DNA of 47,568 nucleotides, taken from positions 1 through 47,568 of the IMG/VR virus record IMGVR_UViG_3300034236_000061. One strand, 5' to 3'. The notes beneath the pieces were generated by a model. That model was not told the origin of the DNA, searched no databases, and worked only from the letters and a program-made list of their open reading frames with translations. The position numbers and the translations under genes are program-made. Positions 1 through 8,314 of this stretch are shown piece after piece (within the stretch, counting starts at the first letter, position 1; every line of letters starts with the position of its first letter). The DNA is from a virus.

Positions 1-675
1 GCTGCCGGGCGCGCCCCCCGTCGACGCCCTCAGCGCCCGACCGAAAGCCAATGCGCCGACGGCAAACAAAGTCAGGTAAAACAACTGCGAGCGCGTCATC
101 TTTTGCCGGAAGAAAACAAACAGCAGCAGCGACCAAAGGACGTAGAACTGCTCCTCGACGGCGAGCGACCAGGTATGCGTCAATGCGCCCGTCACATTGT
201 CCGGCGCCGCGGCTGAAATCCAGTTCGTCAGATAAAAAAACGAGTAAATGAAATTGCCGCCGGCGTAAGTCGTATTTGCCCTCTCTGCGGAGAGCAGCAG
301 CGAGCCGCTCGTATATAAAACGATGAGAAAAAACCAATATGCCGGCATTAATCTCAAGCCGCGCCGGACGTAAAAGTTTTTCAGGCTGATGCCGCCCGTT
401 TTATTGTGTTCTTTGAGTAAAACGCAGGTGATCAGAAATCCGCTCAGGACGAAAAAAATATCGACGCCCATTCCGCCGAATTTGGCGAAACCCGCGAATT
501 CCGGAAAGAACGCGCCGACGTGCAGAAGCATCACCAGCAGCACGGCGACGGCGCGCAGACCGTCGAGCGCCGGGACGTGTTTAAAAACGGCGATTTCAGT
601 TGATGCCGAAACGCATGATTCAGGCGAAAAAGTTTGTTTGGCAAAAGGTTCATCAAAATAAAACGATGATGGCAT
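1..675 (-). CDS. Acyltransferase-3 family membrane O-acyltransferase, 3' end off the window
   Basis: The reading frame stays open to the first base, so only the first 225 residues are visible. They match the acyltransferase-3 (OafA/Oac-like) family: LDGLRAVAVLLVMLLH at 38-52, a GVDIFFVLSGFLIT segment at 70-83, FYVRRGLRLMPAYW at 101-114 and HTWSLAVEEQFY at 167-178. Several hydrophobic spans fit an integral inner-membrane enzyme that moves acyl groups to surface sugars. AAAGGA about 9 bases upstream supports the ATG. It follows the tail genes on the same strand, the usual place for a serotype-converting phage gene, but it could be host DNA if the prophage ends before it. Substrate unknown. Confidence 0.85.
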   Translation of the reverse strand, partial: MPSSFYFDEPFAKQTFSPESCVSASTEIAVFKHVPALDGLRAVAVLLVMLLHVGAFFPEFAGFAKFGGMGVDIFFVLSGFLITCVLLKEHNKTGGISLKNFYVRRGLRLMPAYWFFLIVLYTSGSLLLSAERANTTYAGGNFIYSFFYLTNWISAAAPDNVTGALTHTWSLAVEEQFYVLWSLLLFVFFRQKMTRSQLFYLTLFAVGALAFGRALRASTGGAPGS

Positions 676-705
676 TGTGGGCGTCCTTTTTGAGAGGCAT
701 TAAAG

Positions 706-730
706 AAACCGCTCGGGAATAAAGCGGCTT
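706..730 (-). terminator. Weak hairpin after the tail operon
   Basis: An 8-bp stem (AAGCCGCT with AGCGGTTT, one G.U pair in minus-strand RNA) lies between the last tail gene and the acyltransferase. It is followed by CTTTAA rather than a strong U-run, so termination would be partial at best. Confidence 0.3.
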
Positions 731-782
731 TTTAACTATAGCAGTTGCGTTATGGCTGTGTAAACAAGTTTTTACATCAACG

Positions 783-2837
783 TTAAATTTGCCCGGCATC
801 AATCGTCGTCGTAATGGGCGCGCCGTACGCGCCGGAAACGTTTAAGCCTTCCGTCAGATAAATTCCCAAATCCGCGCCGCCGCGTCCCTCGACCGCGAAA
901 AATACGCCGCGCTCGCAGGATTCGTCGAAACCTAAAATCTCGATGGAAGCGTTGTCCGGCTGGTCGGTTTCGCGCGCGAGTTTGCGCTCGACCAGCGGCA
1001 AAGCGAACCGGAAGGGCAGATCGCCCGCGTTGAACGCCGCGAGACGCGCGCCGCGTTTCGCCGTCAAATCGACGCCCTCGCGCCAGACGACGAGCTTTCT
1101 CTGCTTTGGCACCGAAGCATTCAAACCGACGTCGCCGGTTTTAATTTCCGAAATGGAATTAACGGTAGTTCCGCGCACGTGGTCGACGGTGTTGACTTTT
1201 ATCTGCACCTGCCCGCCGCCGAGCGTGAGCAGGCTTTCGGTGACGGTTTTTATCGCGCCGAAGCTCGATGTCATATCGACGTTCAAGTTTCCGGCTTTGT
1301 GCGCTTCTAAAAAATCCTGTTTGAAATCGGCTCCGAAATACGGATTTTCGGCGTCGGTCGCAATCAGCCCGCGCGTTTGCGTGACCTGCCTGTCCTGCAA
1401 AAGCCTCCGGATATTGCGCGAATCGGTTTTGTAATAAATCTGCTGCACCTCGTCGCGCACGGTAAGCAGCGAAGGATTGCCGGCGTTCGCCAAATCCGGC
1501 ACCAGGGCTTCGATGACGCGCCGCGACGATTTTCTTTTGCCCGCGGCGTCAAAAGTATGCGTTTCCGTATCACGCCCGATGAGCGTCACTCCGTCGCGCG
1601 TTTCGCGAACTTCGGAAATGAGCGCCGATTTTAAAATGACGTCCGGATTGTCGGTGTGCCGCCATTCTTTATAGGTTCTCGTCGTGTCGGTCTGCGTAAA
1701 ATTATCGTCGCCGAATTGTCCGGTCTCTTCGGTCGGCAGCTGCTCGATGCGCGTCGTGTAGTAATTGGCTTCCGAAGAGCTTTGCACGAATTCGAGCACG
1801 TAGCCGTCCAGCGGCGCGCGCGACGGCTGCGATGATTGAAAGCTCGTAAAGCGCGCAGGGCTGATGGCGTTCGGCGTGAAATCATCCGGAATCGCCGCCG
1901 TTTTATCCAGGATCCACAGGACATTGCCGACGGCGAAGAAAACCGGCTCGAAAACGCCGATTAAAGGCGCGACCGAATCGAGATAAGAAGACGTTATCGA
2001 CAGTTCGCAGCGCGAAACTTCGAAATTCGGAATGTTCGTCTCGAACGAATCGAAACCGCAGCCTTTGACGAAAGCTTCATTAAATAAAAAGTAAAGCGAT
2101 AAAACGCTTTTATAGACGAACTTGGTCTTGATTTGATTGCCGAGATTGTCGTAGAGCGGTTCTTCCAATTCGGGACGCGAAGCCTGCGCCGAATCGATTT
2201 CGCTGGAGCCGCCGCCGTAATAAACGCAATTGCTGCGCGGGCAAAGTGAAAGTTTATCGTCGAGCGGCGCGACCGTCGAAAACGACAGCCGGTCGTTTAA
2301 ATAAGCGAGCGCGTAGCTGCGCGAATCGAGCGCGGCGTTTTCGATTAAGGGATGCCACTCGTAAACGCCCGCGACTTTTTTGCCGATTTGAAACGTGAAT
2401 GACGCGCCTTCGGGCAAAAGCGACAAATCGGCGCGTGCCATTTCGACGGAGAGCGAAGCGCCGCTCGCGCCGCGCGGTTTTTGATAATTGAAAGATTTGT
2501 ATTTTGTTTCGACGCCGTTTACCAGAAGGCGGGCTTTGAGCTTTTGATTTTGAAAAGCGGTCGGGCTGATTTCGTTTAAAATCGGCTCCGGCTCTTCCAG
2601 ATAAAGCCGGACGCGCGGGATGATTTCGCCTGCCGATTGAACGCGAAAATTCAATCGCCGGCTGCCGCCGACTTGCGGGCGGAATTCGCCCGCAAAAACC
2701 GCCTGAAAATCGGCTGCGCCCGCCACGGACGGCGAGTAAACCTGCGGCGAGAGACTGCCGCCGAAAGCTGCTTCAAAAGTCAATTCACCGCGCGGATTGG
2801 TGACATATCGCTGATTGGACGCATTGATGAAGCTCAT
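783..2837 (-). CDS. Large distal tail protein, probable baseplate hub or tail-tip protein
   Basis: A 684-residue soluble protein with no signal peptide or membrane span. It is the largest and last gene of the tail operon, downstream of tube, chaperone and fibre-like genes, where siphophages keep hub or tip proteins. The N-terminal ~90 residues are rich in short beta-type Gly/Ala/Phe patterns. The middle (about 190-330) has a CPRSNCVYYGGG loop. The C-terminal ~200 residues look like mixed alpha/beta hub domains. I cannot assign a named family from sequence alone; the call rests on size, order and composition. It starts 3 bases after the preceding fibre gene's stop, so the two are translationally coupled. 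Confidence 0.5.
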   Translation of the reverse strand: MSFINASNQRYVTNPRGELTFEAAFGGSLSPQVYSPSVAGAADFQAVFAGEFRPQVGGSRRLNFRVQSAGEIIPRVRLYLEEPEPILNEISPTAFQNQKLKARLLVNGVETKYKSFNYQKPRGASGASLSVEMARADLSLLPEGASFTFQIGKKVAGVYEWHPLIENAALDSRSYALAYLNDRLSFSTVAPLDDKLSLCPRSNCVYYGGGSSEIDSAQASRPELEEPLYDNLGNQIKTKFVYKSVLSLYFLFNEAFVKGCGFDSFETNIPNFEVSRCELSITSSYLDSVAPLIGVFEPVFFAVGNVLWILDKTAAIPDDFTPNAISPARFTSFQSSQPSRAPLDGYVLEFVQSSSEANYYTTRIEQLPTEETGQFGDDNFTQTDTTRTYKEWRHTDNPDVILKSALISEVRETRDGVTLIGRDTETHTFDAAGKRKSSRRVIEALVPDLANAGNPSLLTVRDEVQQIYYKTDSRNIRRLLQDRQVTQTRGLIATDAENPYFGADFKQDFLEAHKAGNLNVDMTSSFGAIKTVTESLLTLGGGQVQIKVNTVDHVRGTTVNSISEIKTGDVGLNASVPKQRKLVVWREGVDLTAKRGARLAAFNAGDLPFRFALPLVERKLARETDQPDNASIEILGFDESCERGVFFAVEGRGGADLGIYLTEGLNVSGAYGAPITTTIDAGQI

Positions 2838-2840
2838 TTA

Positions 2841-3824
2841 TCAGGTGAACAAACGCCAGTTGCGGCGAATCCAGTCAATCGTTCCGACGACCTTTTCCGG
2901 CTGCGTTCCGGTCTGAAAATCTATCTCGACGTGGTGAACCGTCAGCAATTTATTGATAAACGAGGAACCGGCGCGCAGAAAGGTTTTTCCGCCGTCGAGC
3001 GAAAACCAAGTCGTCCACGAATCCGAAGCGCGCTGCAGGTGCAGCACGATTTCCGTGACGTTCGCCGAGACGATTTCGCTGACGGCGAAAAAAGACCAGC
3101 TTCCGGAGTCCTGATTGTCGACGCCGATAATCGGATTGTTGTTGTTCTGCCAGAAAGCTCGGACGGCGTTCAGCTCGTCCGAGCTGTAGGCGCTGATGAT
3201 AAACCCGGCGTAGCTCGCCGCCGTGCGGCATTGAAAGCTGACTTTCGCCGTCAGCGAAAAATCGCCGACCGGCGCGTAATTAAACTCCAGATGCAGCGTT
3301 TTGCTCGCGCCCGGAAAATAAGCGTAAAGATGCGAAGGAATGGTCGTATTGACATCATAAGAGACGCCTGAGCCGGGCGTGATGGTATACAGCGCGTTGA
3401 CCGCTCCTGCATCGTCGAATTCTTCGTCCTGAACCGTCGGCGACGACGGCGGCACGTCCACGCCGTAAGCGGCTGAAGCGATGCCCGCCGTTTCCCCGTC
3501 GTCTACGTCGAGATTCAGCGTGACGGGGCTGGAGACGCCGCCCGAGACGAGATTCAAAACAATCTCGTCGCCTTTGACGAGCGCCACGTTCAAGCCGGTG
3601 GTCGTGCCGATTTTCGAGCCGATGTTAATCGTCACGCCCGCGCCCGAAATTTCGACGCCGTTTTTATATAAGGCAAAAACGGCATTCGCGCCCACAACGT
3701 TCTCGTCCGTTTTAACGTCCACCGCTTTGAGCGTGCCGTCCTTCATAATCGGCACATAGATAACGCCGCTCGTCGCGCCGGAAAGACTGCCGCCCGTATA
3801 AACTAAGGTGAGTTGATTAATCAT
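2841..3824 (-). CDS. Modular fibre or receptor-binding protein
   Basis: 327 residues. The first 114 align without gaps to the N-terminus of the protein at 13061-13849, about 70 percent identical by hand count (shared SGVIY, GTLKAVDV, GAGVT, GDEI, VDDGETAG). After GETAG the two are unrelated. Here the C-terminal ~200 residues resemble a beta-sandwich lectin or LamG-like fold (LHLEFNYAPVGDFSLTAKVS, WTTWFSLDGGKTF), plausible for carbohydrate binding. An anchoring N-domain with an exchangeable C-domain is typical of receptor-binding proteins. It lies between a small tail-fibre-like gene and the putative hub. The fold assignment is inference. Confidence 0.6.
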   Translation of the reverse strand: MINQLTLVYTGGSLSGATSGVIYVPIMKDGTLKAVDVKTDENVVGANAVFALYKNGVEISGAGVTINIGSKIGTTTGLNVALVKGDEIVLNLVSGGVSSPVTLNLDVDDGETAGIASAAYGVDVPPSSPTVQDEEFDDAGAVNALYTITPGSGVSYDVNTTIPSHLYAYFPGASKTLHLEFNYAPVGDFSLTAKVSFQCRTAASYAGFIISAYSSDELNAVRAFWQNNNNPIIGVDNQDSGSWSFFAVSEIVSANVTEIVLHLQRASDSWTTWFSLDGGKTFLRAGSSFINKLLTVHHVEIDFQTGTQPEKVVGTIDWIRRNWRLFT

Positions 3825-3830
3825 TGCTCT

Positions 3831-4232
3831 TTACTCAAGCGAGAAGCTGATGTCGCCGATGTCGAAATAAAGATTCTGCTCGTCGTCGATTTGGAGCGCG
3901 TCGTCGAGGTTTTGATAAAAATAGAGATTTCCGCCACTCGAAGCGTCGAATAAGCCGACGGCGAGAACCGGGTCCCAATCTTCCTCCGCCGGGTCGAAAT
4001 CGAAACGCACGGCGTTTTCTTTCGCGCCCGCGCTCGCTGCCGGAAAGTTCGTCAGGTTATTCGTCACCTGAAGCGGCGTATAACCCAGATTGTCCAGTTC
4101 CGTGCCCACCGCGTCGCGGTCGAGCGTCGTCGTGAAAAGCCGAATAAAAAGATTCGTCGCCGGCGTGAAATTCGTCCCGGAAACGGCTTTGTCGAGCAGC
4201 TTGTTGCGGAGGAAATTGCTGATATTTAACAT
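3831..4232 (-). CDS. Small tail-fibre-like structural protein
   Basis: 133 residues. It resembles a widespread group of about 130-residue phage tail fibre accessory proteins: an N-terminal LFIRLFTTTLDRDAVGTELD block, then GYTPLQVTNN, a WDPVLAVGLFDA strand pair and a C-terminal DIGDISFSLE strand. It sits 6 bases before the fibre protein at 2841-3824 and probably helps attach or assemble it. The family link is by recall of the motif order. Confidence 0.55.
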   Translation of the reverse strand: MLNISNFLRNKLLDKAVSGTNFTPATNLFIRLFTTTLDRDAVGTELDNLGYTPLQVTNNLTNFPAASAGAKENAVRFDFDPAEEDWDPVLAVGLFDASSGGNLYFYQNLDDALQIDDEQNLYFDIGDISFSLE

Positions 4233-4236
4233 AGGG

Positions 4237-4485
4237 TTAGCGGTGTTTGTTGCGCGTCATTTTCGAGATTCTGAGACGGTTCGATTTGCGCCGACGCGAA
4301 GCGCCGTTCGAGCGATACGGAACTCTGAACGAATGCGCGCCGCCGTACGCCAGATGCGGAAACATTCCTTTAAGGTCGTCGAGGGAAAGCCGGTAACCGG
4401 CGGGCGCACGATACAGCGGTGAAAGTTGTGAAGCGAAAAGAAACGGAAAAAGAGCTCTGAAAAAATTAACGAAGCGTTTGAACAT
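4237..4485 (-). CDS. Small basic protein of the tail operon
   Basis: 82 residues with a hydrophobic N-terminus (MFKRFVNFFRALFPFLFASQL) and a strongly basic C-terminus (RSNGASRRRKSNRLRISK). An AAGGAA element about 12 bases upstream and the 4-base gap to the next gene support it as real. No family recognised. It could be a short membrane-associated tail accessory protein. Confidence 0.5.
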   Translation of the reverse strand: MFKRFVNFFRALFPFLFASQLSPLYRAPAGYRLSLDDLKGMFPHLAYGGAHSFRVPYRSNGASRRRKSNRLRISKMTRNKHR

Positions 4486-4513
4486 TTTCTTGAAAATTCC
4501 TTTTTTGTGATTT

Positions 4514-4924
4514 TTAAGCGGTCATAAAGCGCAGCGTGATGCCCTTGATCCGGTCGTTGATAAACGAGTCAAAAGCGAAAGGCTGCGGCAGAACCGGCTC
4601 TGCCGAAACGGTAAAGTCTCCGGCGTCTCCGGCGGCTGCAATTTCAATTGTGTCGGAATTTTCCAAAGCGGTGATGATGAGCGATTTCACGTCTTCCCAG
4701 ACGTCCGCCGTCAGGACGTTGATTTTGATTTCAAACGGGATTCCTTTGTCGGATTCGAGTATTTGCGTGACGGGCGTGCCGTCGGCTGCCGGAATGGTTA
4801 CGCCCGTGAATGGAAGCATTAAAGCGGCGGCGTTCGTTACTTGCAGTTTGCAGGCGTCGCCCATCGCCGTGCCGTCCGAGGTGAGATAAATCGAATCGAG
4901 TTGAATTCCGTAAAATCGCGACAT
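4514..4924 (-). CDS. Tail structural protein of unknown type
   Basis: 136 residues, soluble, acidic and beta-rich (FYGIQLDSIYLTSDG, DAGDFTVSAEPVLPQPF, ITLRFMTA). It sits between the frameshifting chaperone and the fibre genes, where distal tail or tube-extension proteins often lie. I do not recognise the family. Confidence 0.55.
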   Translation of the reverse strand: MSRFYGIQLDSIYLTSDGTAMGDACKLQVTNAAALMLPFTGVTIPAADGTPVTQILESDKGIPFEIKINVLTADVWEDVKSLIITALENSDTIEIAAAGDAGDFTVSAEPVLPQPFAFDSFINDRIKGITLRFMTA

Positions 4925-4930
4925 AGTAAT

Positions 4931-5149
4931 TTATTCCTGGCTCGTCAAATGAAACTCGCCGCAAAAATTCACGCACGGGTAAACAAAGAACGGCTTATCG
5001 TAAACAGACGAAAAATAATCCGCATACCACAAAGCACAAAGCTCCGACGGATACGAGCGTTTGCGCGAGCACGAGCGTTGGCGTCGATATTCATCATTGG
5101 TTTTCGGGCTTCTTTTTGTTGAATCTTTCGATTCTCTCGATTCTGGCAC
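4931..5149 (-). CDS. Possible small tail-operon protein, start uncertain
   Basis: 72 residues from a GTG. The C-terminal half (YPSELCALWYADYFSSVYDK...) has a protein-like composition rich in aromatic residues. The first third overlaps the end of the frameshifted chaperone, so the true start may lie further in. A competing frame begins at an ATGATGA overlapping the chaperone extension stop at 5094-5096 and encodes a basic 41-42 residue peptide. I cannot decide between them. Confidence 0.3.
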   Translation of the reverse strand: MPESRESKDSTKRSPKTNDEYRRQRSCSRKRSYPSELCALWYADYFSSVYDKPFFVYPCVNFCGEFHLTSQE

Positions 5150-5848
5150 GTTCGCTTTTGAGGATTTTGACCAGCCGGTCCGTCGTGATTGTCCAGTCGC
5201 GTGAATCGGTCGATTCGATTTCCGAAACGTCGATGACGGTCTGCTTCAGACTTTCCAGCGAGTATTTGTTCCAATTGCCCGCGAGACGCGTCCGGAGATT
5301 TTCTTTTAAGTTTTCCTCAAAAGTTTCTCTTTCGGCTTTGACCGGGCAGTTGCGGCAGGATTTGGCTTCGCCGAAAGCGCAAACCGAAGGGCATTCGTCG
5401 TATTCGGGCGGCAGCGTCGATTCGGCAATCGAGTTATAGAGAAACGCGCTGCAGGTTTCTCTAAAAGCTATAAAAAACTTTCTTCGGGCTGGAGACGGAC
5501 AAGATATGCGTTGACGGCGAAATAAGCCGTGCGCTCTTTAGTGACGCTTTGCTCTTCAAAAAAAGCTCTGACTGCTTCCGCCGGCGTCGAAAAATTCTCG
5601 ATGTAAGTCGGCTGAGTTCCTGGACCTAATTCTTTAGGTTTGTTTGGAAACATCCCGTCCGGCATTTGAACCGATAAATCAGCGAGCATATCGACGTTTA
5701 ATTGATATTGCTTTTCCGCTTTTTCCGCTTCGGTGAGTCCAAACATTTTTTGCCGAAGCTGTGACTCTTCGGCAATGCCAATCATCCGTAAAAAGAATGT
5801 AATCGTGTTTCCGTAGGTAACTGAAACTTTAATCGTTTCTGAGGTCAT
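5094..5848 (-). CDS. Tail assembly chaperone, long form made by -1 frameshift
   Basis: The short chaperone frame stops at 5468-5470. The -1 frame, with no start codon of its own, continues openly to 5094, giving about 251 residues in total. The extension has a Cys-rich stretch (CPSVCAFGEAKSCRNCPV) and a helical charged C-terminus (IDVSEIESTDSRDWTITTDRLVKILKSERARIER), as expected for a tape-measure-binding T domain. A gene-length frame lacking a start and joined through a perfect slippery site matches the G/GT pair of lambda-like siphophages. The frameshift signal is listed separately. Confidence 0.75.
5438..5477 (-). promoter_or_regulatory. Programmed -1 ribosomal frameshift site
   Basis: In the zero frame the message reads AGT TTT TTA TAG, containing the heptamer U UUU UUA at 5471-5477 directly before the stop. 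After an 8-base spacer (UAGCUUUU) comes a perfect 8-bp stem, AGAGAAAC (5462-5455) with GUUUCUCU (5445-5438), and a 9-base loop. Slippery heptamer, spacer of this length and stem-loop are the standard parts of a -1 frameshift cassette. Confidence 0.8.
5468..5848 (-). CDS. Tail assembly chaperone, short form
   Basis: 126 residues, helical. It lies just after the tail tube gene, the standard position of the lambda G-type chaperone. The C-terminus ends RLQPEESFL at the slippery sequence. AAAAGGAG about 13 bases ahead of the ATG is a good ribosome site. It should coat the tape measure protein during tail assembly. Unusually, the tape measure gene is not next downstream but at 10743-12965. Confidence 0.7.
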   Translation of the reverse strand: MTSETIKVSVTYGNTITFFLRMIGIAEESQLRQKMFGLTEAEKAEKQYQLNVDMLADLSVQMPDGMFPNKPKELGPGTQPTYIENFSTPAEAVRAFFEEQSVTKERTAYFAVNAYLVRLQPEESFL

Positions 5849-5932
5849 TAAAAAAAATTCTCCTTTTGAGGTTGTTGAGTGACCGATATTAGACAGCGTC
5901 GGTCAAGCGCCGTTTCACCTACCCAGATGAAA

Positions 5933-7240
5933 TTAAGTGGTTAAAAACGCGCTGGTCTGGTCGAGATAGCCTTCGGCTTTCAAAGGCGTTCCGAGCGTCG
6001 CATCTTTGTGCGGGTTCGCGTCGATGGCGATTGCCGAGCGGCGCAGCTCGCCGACGTAGACTTTCGGATTCGAGGCGAATTTCAGCAGCACGTTCGGGAA
6101 AATCAAACTGGCGCGATTGCCCGGCAAGCCCAGCAAAAACTCAATCGGCGCTTTCGTGCCGTCTTTGCAGAGCGTGTGCACGGCGTCGCCTTCCGAGCCT
6201 AAAACCTGCATCGAAATAGGATAAGTCGGCTTGTCGCCGCGCTCCAGAGTGGCGACTTCGGTGCCGGAAAACGGAAAAGCGTCGTCGCCGGTCGGAACCT
6301 GGTTGTTGAGCGTAATCGTCGCGTTCCAGAATTCCTCGCGCAAGAATTCGCCATCGACTTTGACGAGGCATTCCGCGCCTTTCAGAGCGGGCAGATTTTC
6401 GCAGTCCGGAACGTCGAAGCTGTCCATATCCGACGGCGTGAAGCGTCCCAATAGAACGACTTCGACCGTCACGACTTTGCGGCGGTTTAACGTGATGACA
6501 ATCGATTCGACGACGCAGTTATAAAATTTCTCCGGGTCGACCGTATTGCCTTCGTAGCCGCAGCCGATTGAAGTTTTCGCCAGCGCGTCGTCGGTCGAGC
6601 GCGTCGCGGCGTGAAACTTGTTCGCGCCGGGCGTCGTCACGGCGACGGCTGCCGTCGAAGTTCCGCCCGTGAGCGCGCCGGGCGTCGTGGTAACAACCGG
6701 CAGATTGGTTTTCGCCAAATCGTTGACGAAAGTCAGCGTGTAAACCAAAGTGGCGAGACCGACCGTAATGTTTCCGGCGAGCCAGTCGCACGCCTCCAGC
6801 GCGGATTGCACCGTCGCTGCCGAAGCGTTCCAGGCTAATGCGGAAGTCGTAAAAGTGAGACCTTCGAGCGTGACGGTAATCGTAAAGGTTCCGCCGGTCG
6901 CGTTAATCGTCACGGTGACGACTTTATTGGCGGGAGTTCCGGTCGGCGCGGCGACGGCGCTCAGCAGCATACAAATCCAGCCGAACAGGCGCTGCGGCGT
7001 AATCGAAGCATACGAGAGGCGAATGCGCTTGAGCTGCGCGGTCGTTTCCTCGTCGAAAACGTCTTCTTCGCCGCAGTCGTAAATCGTGTCGCGCTCGACG
7101 ACGTCTTCAAACGTCACCGTGCAGTTGTGGCGCGAATCCAAATCGGCGTCGGCGAGCGATGTTCCGAAAGCGGGCTGGCGCTTGAAAATCGAGGAAAAAG
7201 CGTAATAGGCTTTTTTGAGGCGTTGAGTGTTGAATGCCAT
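5933..7240 (-). CDS. Major tail tube protein with an inserted beta domain
   Basis: 435 residues, longer than a simple tube protein. The N-terminal ~95 and C-terminal ~230 residues look like a phage tail tube fold (LSYASITPQRLFGWIC; FYNCVVESIVITLNRRKVVTVEVVLLGRF; CLVKVDGEFLREEFWNATITLNN). Residues ~98-205 are Thr/Val/Ala-rich repeats (KVVTVTINATGGTFTITVTL, TTTPGALTGG) resembling a surface-exposed Ig-like or decoration insertion. Its place before the frameshifting chaperone supports the call. Heptanucleotide repeats lie immediately ahead of the start codon. Confidence 0.7.
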   Translation of the reverse strand: MAFNTQRLKKAYYAFSSIFKRQPAFGTSLADADLDSRHNCTVTFEDVVERDTIYDCGEEDVFDEETTAQLKRIRLSYASITPQRLFGWICMLLSAVAAPTGTPANKVVTVTINATGGTFTITVTLEGLTFTTSALAWNASAATVQSALEACDWLAGNITVGLATLVYTLTFVNDLAKTNLPVVTTTPGALTGGTSTAAVAVTTPGANKFHAATRSTDDALAKTSIGCGYEGNTVDPEKFYNCVVESIVITLNRRKVVTVEVVLLGRFTPSDMDSFDVPDCENLPALKGAECLVKVDGEFLREEFWNATITLNNQVPTGDDAFPFSGTEVATLERGDKPTYPISMQVLGSEGDAVHTLCKDGTKAPIEFLLGLPGNRASLIFPNVLLKFASNPKVYVGELRRSAIAIDANPHKDATLGTPLKAEGYLDQTSAFLTT

Positions 7241-7248
7241 AAGTTTGA

Positions 7249-7276
7249 GGTAAATGGTAAGAGGTAAGAGGTGAGG
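7249..7276. repeat. Four tandem heptanucleotides upstream of the tail tube gene
   Basis: GGTAAAT GGTAAGA GGTAAGA GGTGAGG in + orientation, ending 8 bases from the tube gene ATG. The rest of the gap up to 7418 shows no convincing gene on either strand. Confidence 0.7.
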
Positions 7277-7418
7277 ACTAAAAAACGAATCGGCGCGCCG
7301 CAGAGCATCATCAGCCGAAAAGATAACTGCTTCCGGTTATGTCACGAGGAGAAAGATGAGTAAAAAACCCCGTTCGGCTTCTCTCCGGAAGCGCGCGCCG
7401 AATTTTGAAAGAACTTGA

Positions 7419-7598
7419 CTATTTATCGACGATTGGCACATTTTCAAAAGCAAATGCGCGCGCCGCGCGGCGAACTGCCCGACGAGCGCCGGAACGGGTT
7501 TTGTAGCCTTCGCCGCCGTCCGCGATTTTGCGTCCGTTGCGAGCTTTTAAGTGCCAGCGAAACTCGCCGGCTGAATCTTCGAAAATTACAACTTTCAT
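7419..7598 (-). CDS. DUF1508 / YegP-like small protein
   Basis: 59 residues. The sequence MKVVIFEDSAGEFRWHLKAR followed by NGRKIADGGEGYKTRSGARRAVRRA fits the short DUF1508 (UPF0339) domain: F-x-D-x-x-G-x-x-R-W-x-L-K-A-x-N-G, then GEGYxxR. Its ATG overlaps the stop of the preceding gene (TAATG), so it belongs to the tail operon. The domain's role is unknown; finding one among tail genes is uncommon. Confidence 0.75.
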   Translation of the reverse strand: MKVVIFEDSAGEFRWHLKARNGRKIADGGEGYKTRSGARRAVRRAARAFAFENVPIVDK

Positions 7599-7804
7599 TA
7601 TCTTTGGCGGACCGGTTTATAGAGCTCCGGGAAAAGACGAACAATCGTTTTCGCGTTCGGGTGATAAAACGGCTTTGACTGCGCGTTCGCCGTCGGCAAA
7701 ACAATAACGGTTTCGCCGTTGGTAATTGAAAGAATCGGCTCTCTGCCGTCTTTTTTTCCGACGAAGGCGATATTCGATTGAGGTGAGGACTTTTCAGGTT
7801 TCAT
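7598..7804 (-). CDS. Small conserved-looking phage protein
   Basis: 68 residues with a beta-hairpin-like core (GREPILSITNGETVIVLPTANAQSK) and an HPNAKTIVRLFPELYKPV tail. It lies between the tail terminator and the DUF1508 gene and overlaps the latter by TAATG. No family recognised; a capsid or tail accessory role is likely from position. Confidence 0.5.
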   Translation of the reverse strand: MKPEKSSPQSNIAFVGKKDGREPILSITNGETVIVLPTANAQSKPFYHPNAKTIVRLFPELYKPVRQR

Positions 7805-7813
7805 AAAGAGCGT

Positions 7814-8308
7814 TTAAGTGATTTCCACTTTGATTTGCAAATCGACGTAATAACCTTCGACGTCCGTCAGCGGGTCATCTCCGAGAATTATAAAATTATT
7901 CTGTTTGAGCGGTAGGTGTTCGCAATTTTCGGCGAGCGTGCGGTTCTTTTGCAGGAACTTATTCCTGAGATTGATGACGAGCCTTTTGAGGTCTTTCTGC
8001 GGCGTCGAGCCGTCCGACCGCGCCGGCTTGTATTGCCACATCAAATGAGCGTTGTAAACCAGAAACACGACCGGATTATCATCGCAGCCGTCGGTCGTCG
8101 AATCTTCGAAGCTCTGAAAGGTCAGATAGCAGTACTTGATTTCCGTTTCGTCGTCCGAGTTCTGCACCGTCAGCCGGTCGAGCACGTCGTGTTTCGAATC
8201 GGTATAAAAATCGTCCGTGACGATATTGTCGATGCCTTCGATGGCGGCGAGCTTCGCCGCCAGAGCGTCGAGAATTTCCTGTTCTTTTTCGGGCGTGAGA
8301 TTAGGCAT
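7814..8308 (-). CDS. Probable tail terminator / tail completion protein
   Basis: 164 residues, alpha/beta. An N-terminal helix (MPNLTPEKEQEILDALAAKLAAI) is followed by strands and the C-terminal YYVDLQIKVEIT. Size, acidic character and place after the gp10-like gene and before the tube gene match tail terminator (gpU-like) proteins that cap the tube at the head end. Assignment by context, not by a motif. Confidence 0.55.
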   Translation of the reverse strand: MPNLTPEKEQEILDALAAKLAAIEGIDNIVTDDFYTDSKHDVLDRLTVQNSDDETEIKYCYLTFQSFEDSTTDGCDDNPVVFLVYNAHLMWQYKPARSDGSTPQKDLKRLVINLRNKFLQKNRTLAENCEHLPLKQNNFIILGDDPLTDVEGYYVDLQIKVEIT

Positions 8309-8314
8309 CGATAT

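Noticed and set aside
676-782. Left attachment site beside the last tail gene
   Set aside because: No copy of the tRNA 3' sequence or other match to 42208-42257 is visible there.
7356-7418. Plus-strand 20-residue basic peptide behind GAGGAGAAAG
   Set aside because: The ribosome site is good but the frame is tiny, antisense to the operon and without other support.
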